A DNA stretch of 64,000 nt from Brevibacterium renqingii. GTDB lineage: Bacteria; Actinomycetota; Actinomycetes; Actinomycetales; Brevibacteriaceae. The position numbers and the translations under genes were made by a program. How positions within the stretch are numbered: the first letter of the stretch is position 1; each line of letters begins with the position of its first letter. Below are positions 28,336 through 37,031 of the stretch, piece by piece. Under the pieces are notes generated by a model, which ran no database searches, had not been told where the DNA came from, and saw only the letters and a list, made by a program, of their open reading frames with translations. The stretch is from contig NZ_JADBHF010000011.1 in assembly GCF_017808105.1 (NCBI RefSeq), positions 81,180-145,179 on the forward strand, read 5' to 3'.

Positions 28336-29331
28336 TTACTTGCCTTCGAGCTTGTCGGCGAAGGAGTTGAAGAACTCGGTGTAGGTCTGGATTCCCTCGT
28401 TGAGGTAGGTGTCCTCCGGGAAGTAGACGATCTTGTCGTCCTTGATCGCGGGGACGTCCTTGAGCGCTTCCGAGTCCTCGAGGACCTCTGCGGCGGGGGC
28501 AGAGCCCTCGTCACGGTCCTCGGGCGCGAAGGAGGCGTCGCGGTCCATGACGAGCATGAGGTCGGGGTTCGAGTCGGCGATGGCCTCGACGGAGACGTCG
28601 TCGCCCTGGTGGTCCTCACTGCTCTCCTCGACCTCGAGGGCCGGGTTCAGGTCGAGGATGTCGAAGACCGGTCCGACGGTGCGGCCGACCGAGGGCGCGG
28701 AGTATCCGATATCGCCCGCCGAGGTGATCAGGCCCATGGCCTTGTCGTTCTCGTCATATGCCGAGCGCGCGCGTTCGATCGAGGCGTCGAAGTCCTCGAT
28801 GAGCTTCTTCGCCTCGTCCTGCTTGCCGAAGACCTCGCCGAGGACGGTGGTCTGGCGCTTGAGCTCGTCGTCGAAGGGCTCGTCATCACGGGGATCGAGC
28901 TCGAGGATGGTGGCGTCCGGGGCGAGCTTGGCCAGGTCATCGTGGTACTGGGAGAAGCGCTGTCCGTTGATGATGAGATCGGGCTTGGCCTCGACGACCT
29001 TCTCGAGGTCGGGCTCGCGGTGGGAGCCGAGGTCGAGGATCGAGTCGTCCTTCGTGTAGCTGAGGTCATCGGGCATGAGTGAAACAGCGCCGGCGCTGAG
29101 TTCGATGCCCCAGGTGTCGAGGGTCTCGAATGTGCGGTTGTCAGTGGCGACCACGGACTCAGGAGGATTGGCAACGGTCTGCTTGCCGCTGTTGTCCTCG
29201 ACCTCGATCGTGTTGCTGCCGGAGTCTTCGGCGCTGGCCTTGTTCTCATCGGAACCGGATGAGCCGCAGCCGGCGAGAGTGAGAGCGACGACGCCCGCCA
29301 GGGCACTCAGTTGAAGGCGAGTCGAAACCAT
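28336..29331 (-). CDS. Siderophore-binding lipoprotein
   Basis: 331 residues. A lipoprotein signal peptide ends in the lipobox LAGC (C22), so the protein is anchored outside the membrane. The class-III substrate-binding fold begins at IEVEDNSGKQTVANPPESVV, and EPDLEKVVEAKPDLIINGQRF is typical of catecholate siderophore binders such as CeuE/FatB. First gene of the import operon. The promoter region carries an iron box at 29387-29405. Exact siderophore not determinable. Confidence 0.93.
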   Translation of the reverse strand: MVSTRLQLSALAGVVALTLAGCGSSGSDENKASAEDSGSNTIEVEDNSGKQTVANPPESVVATDNRTFETLDTWGIELSAGAVSLMPDDLSYTKDDSILDLGSHREPDLEKVVEAKPDLIINGQRFSQYHDDLAKLAPDATILELDPRDDEPFDDELKRQTTVLGEVFGKQDEAKKLIEDFDASIERARSAYDENDKAMGLITSAGDIGYSAPSVGRTVGPVFDILDLNPALEVEESSEDHQGDDVSVEAIADSNPDLMLVMDRDASFAPEDRDEGSAPAAEVLEDSEALKDVPAIKDDKIVYFPEDTYLNEGIQTYTEFFNSFADKLEGK

Positions 29332-29386
29332 GGGGTCCTACTTCCTGATATGAACGGATTGGAGAAACGTGTGCACGCACTGAAAG

Positions 29387-29405
29387 TAAGCTTAGCCTAG
29401 GCTAC
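29387..29405. promoter_or_regulatory. DtxR/IdeR-type iron box
   Basis: TAAGCTTAGCCTAGGCTAC matches 14 of 19 positions of the DtxR consensus TTAGGTTAGCCTAACCTAA and has a palindromic core TAGCCTAGGCTA. It lies 56 bases upstream of the binding-protein ATG, so iron-loaded DtxR would repress the uptake operon. A DtxR-family gene is at the right end of the window. Confidence 0.8.
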
Positions 29406-29514
29406 GAAAATAAAGTCAAAGAAATATGACGTTAACCACGTCACACTTCTCGCGAGACGAATGCCTGCGCCCGGCGCAGGCGGCAGCGCTCACATCCGCT
29501 TCACCGCACTCGTT

Positions 29515-30519
29515 TCAGATCGCGGCGACGAGCCGCTCGACCTCTTCCCGAGTGTCGGCCGCAGCGATCGGCCCGCCGGTTCCCCCGCGGCTGACCTGGA
29601 GTCCCGCCTCCTCGACGATGACCGCCCCGCCGGCATAGTCATAGATCCCCAGACCACGTTCGGCGTATCCGTTGACCCGCCCTTCGGCGACCATGCACAG
29701 ATCGATGGAGGCCGCGCCGCAGCGACGCAGATCGTCGTAGCCGCTCATGAGATTCTCGAGCTTGGCCAACTGCGGGCCCCTACTGTTCCCGGTGTAGGCG
29801 AATCCGGTGGCGAGCAGCCTCCCCGACAGACCGGCCGGCGTTCCCCGCAGGCGTCGCGCGCGGATTCCCGCAGCGGAGTGGTCGGACAGCCGCCCCTCGA
29901 CACGGTAGGCACCGTGGCCGGCGGCTGCCAGCCACGTGGCGTTCAGCCCCGGAGAGGCGACGAAACCGATGCGCCATGGTCCGAGGCCGAGGCCGGCTCC
30001 GCTGTCGACAGAGCGGCCGTCCGGTGACGCACCATCCGAGGAGGCCGTGCTTGCAGCCGCTTCGCAGACACCGACCGAGAAGGCGTGGTATTCGATTCCT
30101 CGGACATAGTTGACGGTGCCGTCGATGGGATCGACATGCCATTCCAGGGTCGCACCGCCGTCACTGAGATCGGCCAGGCCTCCAGTCTCGGGGTCGAAGC
30201 CGCAGAGCCTGCCGAGGAATTCGGCGGAGAAGAACTCGACCGGGTCGAGTGCAGGCGAATCCTCCTCGCCGACCATGAGATCGTGCGGCCTGACCTGCGA
30301 GAGGTAGCCGCGGACGAGCGCTTCGATCTGAGCATCGGCCCGGGTGACGAGATCGTTCGGCGAGGTCTTCGTATCGACGATGCGCGCATCGAGGCTGGCC
30401 CCGAGAAGCGGTCGCCAGGCGAGCATCTGCTCCCAGGCCATGAGCGACAGGTCGGAGGCGATGCGGATGAGGGGGAGGTCGGCGATCTCGGCGGGCAGCG
30501 TTTCGGGCTCGGAGTTCAT
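29515..30519 (-). CDS. Inositol-monophosphatase-family phosphatase
   Basis: 334 residues. Metal-site motifs: MVGEED, then WHVDPIDGTVNYVRG (the DPIDGT signature), and IYDYAGGAVIVEEAG near the C-terminus, which replaces the usual WDxAAG. A Ser/Gly-rich insertion (residues ~155-180) separates the two halves. The family includes inositol-1-phosphate, histidinol-phosphate and PAP phosphatases; I cannot choose. No operon partner. Confidence 0.87.
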   Translation of the reverse strand: MNSEPETLPAEIADLPLIRIASDLSLMAWEQMLAWRPLLGASLDARIVDTKTSPNDLVTRADAQIEALVRGYLSQVRPHDLMVGEEDSPALDPVEFFSAEFLGRLCGFDPETGGLADLSDGGATLEWHVDPIDGTVNYVRGIEYHAFSVGVCEAAASTASSDGASPDGRSVDSGAGLGLGPWRIGFVASPGLNATWLAAAGHGAYRVEGRLSDHSAAGIRARRLRGTPAGLSGRLLATGFAYTGNSRGPQLAKLENLMSGYDDLRRCGAASIDLCMVAEGRVNGYAERGLGIYDYAGGAVIVEEAGLQVSRGGTGGPIAAADTREEVERLVAAI

Positions 30520-31008
30520 ACGGCCACTCTAGACAACATGCCCCCTGGCCGCCCATGGACCCGGGCCAGCACCTTCCTGTAACAAGACTGCAATACTTCC
30601 GCGAGTATGTACTTCTTGTATCTAAGCCGTTCGAAGCCGACTGCGGACCGTGGAATTCCGCTATTTCCTCCGCGCTCTGCACACTCTGCTCCGGCCGGTG
30701 TTTATCGCCGCTCATTCCTCGACGCGAAAGTCGCACCTCTTCGAATCACCGCATTCGAGGTGGGATTTTCCTGATCGATCCGAGAAACGCATGCGCGCAA
30801 TTATGCACCCGTCACACCGTTTTACCGAGCAGTAGGATTTCTTGTTATCGAACAGTGATGGAAATCGGCCATCGAACGGCCAGGGCACGTCCACGGAACA
30901 CACAAGGGCGGTGACCCATGTCGCCCATGGATCACCGCCCGGTGTGCGCGCAGGTGCGGCCCGACCCTGAAGGGTGAAGCGAAGCCGCTTCCGCCCGTTC
31001 TCCCGCGG
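30520..31008. other. AT-richer intergenic region
   Basis: 489 bases with visibly lower GC between the phosphatase start and the HTH gene end. Apart from the terminator-like hairpin at 30906-30940 I see no supported feature; short frames crossing it lack ribosome sites. Confidence 0.55.
30906..30940 (-). terminator. Terminator-like hairpin after the HTH gene
   Basis: GGGCGGTGA (30906-30914) pairs with TCACCGCCC (30932-30940), with a CCATG/CATGG pair inside the loop. About 70 bases beyond the HTH stop on the minus strand. The tail is CTTGTGTG, weakly T-rich. Confidence 0.6.
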
Positions 31009-31263
31009 TCAGACGGGGTCCGGGACGCCCGCTTTCGGTTCGCTGCGCTTGACCGGCCCGTGCCTGCGCACGATCTCCTGCACGGCCTGCGAGGAGGTTC
31101 CGGCCGCCTCGGCGATCGCTCCGAAGGTGGCCCCTTCTTCACGCGCACGCAGAATGGCCATCACATAGTCTGTGTTGAGTTTCGATCGCTGCCGAGCGAC
31201 CTTTCGGACAACGCCGACTAATGCCGACTGATCATCTGTCAATTCACGAGCTCGACGCGACAT
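31009..31263 (-). CDS. Small helix-turn-helix protein
   Basis: 84 residues from ATG 31263 (AAGGGAAGAG upstream); an ATG 7 codons earlier is an alternative. The C-terminal half reads RAREEGATFGAIAEAAGTSSQAVQEIVRRHG, a clear HTH with a recognition helix TSSQAVQEIVRR. It resembles small actinobacterial DNA-binding proteins of unknown target. Divergent from the large FAD/Fe-S dehydrogenase across a 215-base spacer containing AACGAAACGATAACGTT, so it could regulate that gene. Confidence 0.7.
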   Translation of the reverse strand: MSRRARELTDDQSALVGVVRKVARQRSKLNTDYVMAILRAREEGATFGAIAEAAGTSSQAVQEIVRRHGPVKRSEPKAGVPDPV

Positions 31264-31478
31264 GGTCTCTTCCCTTGCATTCATGCTGTGGCCCGTTGCC
31301 ACGAATTGGTGTAGTCCCATTAGATACCACGAATATGGCAATACACCAAGAATTCCCGGATATCGGAATCCATGCCACACAAGAGCGCCGTTCTGAGCTT
31401 GCGAGATAACGAAACGATAACGTTCTTATGAGTTGGCGATGACTTCTGCGACGACCCGTTCCGAGGCGAAAGGACTCG

Positions 31479-34400
31479 ATGTTCCGGCAACCCAAGTGGC
31501 ACAATGCGGACATGACGACTATGGCCCATCCCACCGGCGCGAATCGGGCGACCGTCGATGACGACGAGTCCACGACACCGCTGCCCACCACACTCGCGGT
31601 CGAGTTCCGTGCCGCGGGCATCAGCGACTTCAGCACCGAGAGCACGGACAGAGCCGCTTTCTCCTCCGACGGCTCTCTCTTCCGGCTCGTCCCCGCCGCC
31701 ATCGTCTTCCCTCGAGACGAGGACGAGGTGCGCCGCGTCCTTGCGATCTCGCGCCGCCTCGGGGTGCCCATCACCAGCCGCGGGGCCGGGACCTCGATCG
31801 CGGGCAATGCCATCGGCCGCGGGATCGTTCTCGATTTCTCCCGCCATATGAATGAGGTCCTCGAACTCGACCCGCAGGAGCATTCGGCGTGGGTCGAGGC
31901 CGGCTGCATCCACGCCCACCTGCAGAAGCAGGCCAGACCGCACGGGCTGCGCTTCGGTCCGGACCCCTCCACGCATACGCGCTGCACGATCGGCGGGATG
32001 ATCGGCAACAATGCCTGCGGCCCCAGGGCCCTGGGCTACGGACGCACCGGCGACAACATCCTCGCGCTCAAGGTCATGCTCGTCGACGGCACCGTCGTCA
32101 CCCTCGACGATACGGACTGCTCCGAGACGTTCCCTCGTCTGCACGAACTCGTCGCGAAGCACCTCGGGACCATCCGGCGGGACTTCGGCACCTTCTCCCG
32201 CCAGGTCTCCGGGTACGGGCTCGAATCCCTCCTGCCGGAGAACGGCTTTGATCTGCGCCGCGCCTTCGCCGGCACCGAGGGCACATGGGGCATCATCCTG
32301 GCGGCGAAGATGCGGCTGGTCAAGAACCCGAGCTTCACCTCGGCGGTGGTGCTCGGCTACGAGGACATGGTCGCGGCCGCCCACGACGCGCCGCTGCTGA
32401 AAGACTTCCCCGTCGCCGCCTGCGAGGGCCTCGACTCGCGCATGCTCGACCGGGTCATCGCGACCAAGGGAGCCCAGGCGATTCCGCACCTGCCCGAAGG
32501 CGGCGGCTGGCTCGTCGTCGAACTCACCGGTGAGGACGAACCTGAGCTCGAACGGGAGACGCAGCGGCTCATCACCGAGTCGAAGTCCCTCGACTCGGCG
32601 GTTCTCGACGCCCAGGCGGCCGCCGAGGTCTGGGGGATCCGCGCTGACGGCGCCGGTCTCGTCTCCCGCACCCCCGACGGTCGCGATGCCCACGCCGGAT
32701 GGGAGGACTCTGCGGTTCCGGTCGACCACCTCGGCGATTACCTGCACGATCTCATGGAGCTGCTCGACGAGCACGGACTGTGGGCCATCCCCTATGGTCA
32801 TTTCGGGGACGGCTGCCTGCACATGCGCGTGGACTTCCCGCTCGAGGACCCGAACGGCCCCCAGGTGATGCGGGAGTTCATGGTCGCAGCCACGAAGCTC
32901 GTGGCGCGCTACGGCGGCTCGGTCTCCGGCGAGCACGGCGACGGCCGGGCGCGTTCCGAACTGCTCACCCTCATGTACACCCCTGCGGCAATCGATCTGT
33001 TCGCCGAGGTCAAGAGACTGTTCGATCCACGGCACCTGCTCAACCCGGGTGTCATCGTCGATCCCGATGCGCTCAGCGAATCGATCCGGCTGACTCAGCT
33101 GCCCCTGCGTCAGGAGCTGCCCGGCGGCCTGGCCATGGCCTACGAAGGCGAGTCCGCGGGCTTCGCCTCGGCCGTGCACCGGTGCACCGGGATCGGCAAG
33201 TGCCGTGCGGACTCGGCAGCCGATGGGGGCACCATGTGCCCGTCCTACCAGGCCACACGTGATGAGCGGCATTCGACGCGGGGGCGCGCCCGGGTGCTGC
33301 AGGAAATGGTCTCCGGAGATCTGCTCGAACCGCGGTGGGACTCCCCCGAGGTCCACGAGGCGCTCGACCTGTGCCTGTCGTGCAAGGCCTGCGGCACGGA
33401 GTGCCCGACGGGGACGGACATGTCCACGTACAAGGCCGAGGTCCTCTACCAGTCCTACCGCGGCAGACTGCGGCCGATGAAGCACTATGTGCTCGGCTTC
33501 CTCCCGCAGATCGCGCGCCTGTCTGCTCCGTTGGCGCCCGTGGTCAATCGAGTGACGGGCCTGCCGGTCCTCTCGACGATGGCGAAGCGGATCGGCGGCA
33601 TCGACGTGCGTCGTTCGATCCCGCAGTTCGCTGCCACGACCTTCCGCAAGTGGTGGGCGACCGGCGCCGAGGCGGGCGCACGACCGGATGACGCGCAGGA
33701 TGCGGACGCCGCCTCGGGGGTCCGGAGGCCCCGGGCCGAATCGGGTGGGTCAGGCGAGACCGCCGAGGTGGTCCTGTTCGCCGACTCCTGGTCGAACCAC
33801 TTCACCCCGCGCAGCCTCGCCGCGGCCGTCGCCGTACTCGAGCACGCCGGCGTCACGGTGCGCGTGATCGATCAGACCGTGTGCTGCGGCCTGGCGCTGA
33901 TCTCGACCGGTCAGCTCGACGCTGCGCGGGCGAACCTCTCGGAGACGATCACGGCCCTCGACGCCACGGGGGATGTGCCGATCATCGGCGTCGAGCCCTC
34001 CTGCCTGGCCACGCTCAAGGACGATTCGCGCAAACTCGTCGCCGATGAGGCCTCGAATCGGGTGGCCGATCGGGTGCAGACCCTGGCCCAGTACCTGCTG
34101 AGCATCGGCGCCGAACTGCCCGATCTGCGCGGAGTCGAAGCACTCGTCCAGCCGCACTGCCATCAGTCGGCGATCTTCGGCACCGCCGCGGACAAGGAGC
34201 TGCTGGCTCGGGCGGGGGCGAGCAGCGAGTTCCTCGGCGGCTGCTGCGGACTGGCCGGGAACTTCGGTGTCGAGGAAGGTCACTATGAGACCTCGGTCGC
34301 CGTCGCCGAGGTGGCTCTGCTGCCGGCGCTGCGGAAGCAGAGCGCCGAGGCGGGAACGGAGTCACGCCTGCAGGTGGTGCTCGCCGACGGGTACTCGTGT

Positions 34401-34490
34401 CGGACGCAGATCACGGACCTCAGCGACGCCGCGGGCGTGTCATTGGCCGAACTGCTGGCTTGGGGCTGGGGGCTGGAACCCCAGCGATAG
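31479..34490 (+). CDS. FAD/Fe-S D-2-hydroxyacid (D-lactate-type) dehydrogenase
   Basis: 1003-residue fusion: FAD-binding type 4 domain (ITSRGAGTSIAGNAIGRGIV), C-terminal oxidase domain (GDGCLHMRVDFPL, GEHGDGRARSEL), then a GlcF-like part with CTGIGKCRADSA..MCPSYQ, CLSCKACGTECPTG and two CCG domains (CCGLALIS, GCCGLAGNFG). This layout is that of quinone-linked D-lactate/D-2-hydroxyglutarate dehydrogenases. ATG 31479 has AAAGGA 5 bases before it; ATG 31512 lacks one. An acidic linker (residues ~730-765) separates the Fe-S part from the CCG domains. It stands alone on the plus strand. Confidence 0.9.
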   Translation: MFRQPKWHNADMTTMAHPTGANRATVDDDESTTPLPTTLAVEFRAAGISDFSTESTDRAAFSSDGSLFRLVPAAIVFPRDEDEVRRVLAISRRLGVPITSRGAGTSIAGNAIGRGIVLDFSRHMNEVLELDPQEHSAWVEAGCIHAHLQKQARPHGLRFGPDPSTHTRCTIGGMIGNNACGPRALGYGRTGDNILALKVMLVDGTVVTLDDTDCSETFPRLHELVAKHLGTIRRDFGTFSRQVSGYGLESLLPENGFDLRRAFAGTEGTWGIILAAKMRLVKNPSFTSAVVLGYEDMVAAAHDAPLLKDFPVAACEGLDSRMLDRVIATKGAQAIPHLPEGGGWLVVELTGEDEPELERETQRLITESKSLDSAVLDAQAAAEVWGIRADGAGLVSRTPDGRDAHAGWEDSAVPVDHLGDYLHDLMELLDEHGLWAIPYGHFGDGCLHMRVDFPLEDPNGPQVMREFMVAATKLVARYGGSVSGEHGDGRARSELLTLMYTPAAIDLFAEVKRLFDPRHLLNPGVIVDPDALSESIRLTQLPLRQELPGGLAMAYEGESAGFASAVHRCTGIGKCRADSAADGGTMCPSYQATRDERHSTRGRARVLQEMVSGDLLEPRWDSPEVHEALDLCLSCKACGTECPTGTDMSTYKAEVLYQSYRGRLRPMKHYVLGFLPQIARLSAPLAPVVNRVTGLPVLSTMAKRIGGIDVRRSIPQFAATTFRKWWATGAEAGARPDDAQDADAASGVRRPRAESGGSGETAEVVLFADSWSNHFTPRSLAAAVAVLEHAGVTVRVIDQTVCCGLALISTGQLDAARANLSETITALDATGDVPIIGVEPSCLATLKDDSRKLVADEASNRVADRVQTLAQYLLSIGAELPDLRGVEALVQPHCHQSAIFGTAADKELLARAGASSEFLGGCCGLAGNFGVEEGHYETSVAVAEVALLPALRKQSAEAGTESRLQVVLADGYSCRTQITDLSDAAGVSLAELLAWGWGLEPQR

Positions 34491-34499
34491 GGGCATTCG

Positions 34500-34610
34500 G
34501 GCCTTCACGGGGCGAGACGCTCAGGCCCTCATGGTGCGAGTCCGCTCAGGCCCTCGTCACCACGGGCCGCTCAGGCCTTCGCCGCGACCGGCCGCTCAGG
34601 CCTTCGCGGT
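34500..34610. repeat. Short tandem repeats between the dehydrogenase and usp
   Basis: Four to five copies of CGCTCAGGCCYTC spaced by about 25-30 bases fill the convergent gap and run into the 3' end of the usp gene. On the minus strand they read as repeated AAGGCCTGAGCGG, the last codons and stop of usp, so the C-terminal end of usp seems to have been duplicated several times. Confidence 0.6.
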
Positions 34611-34985
34611 GAGGACCGGGACTTCGGCTTCGAGGAGGATCCGCTGAGCCTGGGATCCGAGGATGAATTTCCCGATCGCGGAGCGTTTGCGCAGGCCGAT
34701 GACGATCAGCTGGGCTTCGTATTCGGTGGCAAGCTCGTTGAGCGTGCCGGGCAGGTCGTCCTCGTGGTCGGGCTGGAGCACCTCGACCTCGATGTCCGAT
34801 TCCCTGCCGAGGTCGACGATCCTCTTGATCTCGTCCTCACCGATCTCGGTCGGAGTCCCGCTGGCACCACGGCGCTGTGAGTTGATCACGACGGCAGTGC
34901 TCGACCGCAGTTTGGCCTCCGCGAAACCCGCACGCAGAGCAGCCTCACCCTCGGGAGCAGGTAGGTAGCCAATGAGAATCGTCAT
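34596..34985 (-). CDS. Universal stress protein (UspA family)
   Basis: 129 residues from ATG 34985. MTILIGYLPAPEGEAALRAG opens the fold, and IVIGLRKRSAIGKFILGSQAQ is the ATP-binding G-x2-G-x9-GS signature. A single-domain Usp, cytoplasmic. Single-gene unit, convergent with the dehydrogenase. Confidence 0.93.
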   Translation of the reverse strand: MTILIGYLPAPEGEAALRAGFAEAKLRSSTAVVINSQRRGASGTPTEIGEDEIKRIVDLGRESDIEVEVLQPDHEDDLPGTLNELATEYEAQLIVIGLRKRSAIGKFILGSQAQRILLEAEVPVLTAKA

Positions 34986-35083
34986 GGCCCCCAGTATATT
35001 GTCAGCCGCGCACATCAGTCATTCCGGTCTCACCATGACGTCCCGCCCGGCTCGCCGGCGGCTCCTTTCCCGGCAGACAGCGC

Positions 35084-35125
35084 GAAGGCGGTATTGCAGC
35101 CTCGCGAGGTTGCAATACCGCCTTC
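35084..35125 (-). terminator. Terminator hairpin of aceB
   Basis: A perfect 15-bp stem, GAAGGCGGTATTGCA (35084-35098) with 35111-35125, starts 20 bases after the aceB stop. The 12-base loop contains its own CCTCGCGAGG palindrome. No clear T tract. Confidence 0.75.
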
Positions 35126-35144
35126 GGGCAGCGGGGACGGAAGG

Positions 35145-36755
35145 TCAGGCGACGAACACCTCGGCGTCGGTCTTCGACACCCGATCGACCAGATGCTCGT
35201 TATAGGCCGGCATGGTGAGGAACTCGGCGAAGGTCTCGCCCAGCGCCGTGGCGCGGAAGATCTCCACAGCCTCGTCGAAGTGGTCGTCGGGACGGCGCTC
35301 CATCGCGGCCAGCTCCTCACCGAGGTAGCGCTCGGCCAGATGAGGCGTCAGCTGCTGACCGTTGTCGAGGGTCACCTCGTGGCGGATCCACTGCCAGATC
35401 TGCGAGCGGCAGATCTCCGCGGTGGACACGTCCTCGAGCTGGTTCTCCAGCGCCACGTGCCCGTTGCCGCCGAGCCATTCGTTCATGTACCCGATGGCCA
35501 CGCGGATGTTCACCCGCACGCCCTCCTCGGTGACGATCGGCTCGAGACCGGTGACGTCGAGGATGTGGTCGCTGGTCACCTGCACATCGGGGCGCTTGTT
35601 CTCCAGCTGATGCGGACGCGAACCCAGCGCCGCATCGAAGACGGCCAGCGCAGCCGGCACGAGAGCCGGATCGGCAACCCACGTGCCGTCGAAGCCCTGC
35701 CAGGCCTCGCGGGCCTTGTCCTCACGCATGCGGGCGAACTCGGCGGCGACGAAGGCCTCGTCGGGATGTTCGGCCATGAGGTTGGACATGGTGCCGATCG
35801 CATGCGCTCCGCGACGGTGGCAGGTGGCGACGAGACGGTCGGTGAAGGCCTTCATCAGCGGCAGATCCATCGTCAGACGCTCACGGTCGGGCAGAACGTA
35901 GTCGGTGGAGTTGCGCAGGTTCTTCACCACGGAGAACAGGTAGTCCCAGCCAGCGGCTTCGAGTCCGGCACAGTGTTCGCGCAGCTCGAAGAGGATCTCC
36001 TCCATCTGGAACACCGCGGTGATGGTCTCGATGTGCGCGGTGGCACGGATGGTTCCCTGCTCGATGCCGAGCATGTTCTGGGCGTGGACGAAGATCTTGT
36101 TCCACAGCCTGGCCTCCTGCGAGGACTCGAGCTTCGGCAGGTAGAAGTACGGGCCGGAGCCGTGGCTGATGAGGTGGCGGGCGTTGTGGAAGAAGTAGAG
36201 ACCGAAATCGACCAGCGCACCCGAGGTCGCGAACTCCTCACCGTTGTCGTCGACGTAGAGCAGGTGCTTCTCCGGCAGGTGCCAGCCGCGGGGACGCAGT
36301 CCGATGGTCGGCTGGTTGTCGTTGTGCACTCCGGGCAGCTGGCCGCGGATGGCGCGGTAGAGGTTGAGCTGACCGCCGATGACGTTCGCCCAGGTCGGGC
36401 TCGTGGCGTCTTCGAGGTCGGCGAGCCACACCTTGGCCTGCGAGTTCAGCGCGGCCACGACCTCGGGCTCGGTGACCGGGCCGGTGAGTTCGACGCGGCG
36501 GTCTTCGAGGCCGGGAGCACCCTGGGATCCGGCGACGGTCCAGGACCGGTCGGCACGAATGCGGGCCGTCTCGGGCTTGAACCGCGGTAGGGTCCCGCCG
36601 TTCATTTCGGCCGCGCGGTTGCGGCGCGTGCGCAGCAGGTCGCTGATGGTGCCGGCGAACTCGTCGTGCAGTGTGGCGATGAACGTCAGAGCGGGCTCCG
36701 AGAGGACGGTGCCGAAGCCGGTTTCGAGCGGCGCGTTGATCTTGATGAAAGACAT
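35145..36755 (-). CDS. aceB: Malate synthase A
   Basis: Condenses glyoxylate with acetyl-CoA to malate, second step of the glyoxylate shunt. 536 residues, A-type. LRPRGWHLPEKH is the family signature, TAHIETITAVFQMEEILFEL lies in the TIM barrel, and GGNGHVALENQLEDVSTAEI is in the C-terminal part with the catalytic Asp. ATG 36755 is chosen at MSFIKINAPLE; AGGAGAAGCCC lies before it. Downstream of aceA on the same strand but with a 276-base gap that holds a GTTTGCATT RamB-like site, so it has its own promoter. Confidence 0.97.
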   Translation of the reverse strand: MSFIKINAPLETGFGTVLSEPALTFIATLHDEFAGTISDLLRTRRNRAAEMNGGTLPRFKPETARIRADRSWTVAGSQGAPGLEDRRVELTGPVTEPEVVAALNSQAKVWLADLEDATSPTWANVIGGQLNLYRAIRGQLPGVHNDNQPTIGLRPRGWHLPEKHLLYVDDNGEEFATSGALVDFGLYFFHNARHLISHGSGPYFYLPKLESSQEARLWNKIFVHAQNMLGIEQGTIRATAHIETITAVFQMEEILFELREHCAGLEAAGWDYLFSVVKNLRNSTDYVLPDRERLTMDLPLMKAFTDRLVATCHRRGAHAIGTMSNLMAEHPDEAFVAAEFARMREDKAREAWQGFDGTWVADPALVPAALAVFDAALGSRPHQLENKRPDVQVTSDHILDVTGLEPIVTEEGVRVNIRVAIGYMNEWLGGNGHVALENQLEDVSTAEICRSQIWQWIRHEVTLDNGQQLTPHLAERYLGEELAAMERRPDDHFDEAVEIFRATALGETFAEFLTMPAYNEHLVDRVSKTDAEVFVA

Positions 36756-36911
36756 GGGCTTCTCCTCACCCGTCGTAGTGTGCTGCCTGGTTTGTGTGGT
36801 GCTGCCTGGATGGACGGAGCCTGGACGGCCCGCCGATTGCGGTGGTGCTGCTCCGGGGATCTCTGTGCCCGGTCGGGGTTCGAAGCGTGTGGTGTGACGG
36901 CGCGGACCGAC

Positions 36912-36920
36912 AATGCAAAC
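36912..36920. promoter_or_regulatory. Possible RamB-type site upstream of aceB
   Basis: AATGCAAAC (GTTTGCATT on the minus strand) resembles the TTTGCAAA-type core bound by RamB of Corynebacterium. It lies about 155 bases before the aceB start. A single short match, so confidence is low. Confidence 0.3.
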
Positions 36921-37031
36921 CCCGTGAAAACATTGCCGATCCGCGCCGGGTATGTAGTGGCCGGCCGACCGCCTCCCCGCTGGGAGGCAGGTCGCGCGGC
37001 CTGTTCGCTCGGCTGAACCGAGCGCGTCGGC

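Noticed and set aside
27181..29082. 633-residue plus-strand frame opposite the siderophore transporter genes
   Set aside because: Asp/Glu/His-rich shadow translation spanning three real minus-strand genes.
31320..33485. 721-residue minus-strand frame opposite the FAD/Fe-S dehydrogenase
   Set aside because: Antisense shadow; the plus-strand protein has intact FAD and Fe-S motifs.
36756..37031. Small gene between aceB and aceA
   Set aside because: Short frames lack ribosome sites and match promoter and terminator sequence instead.
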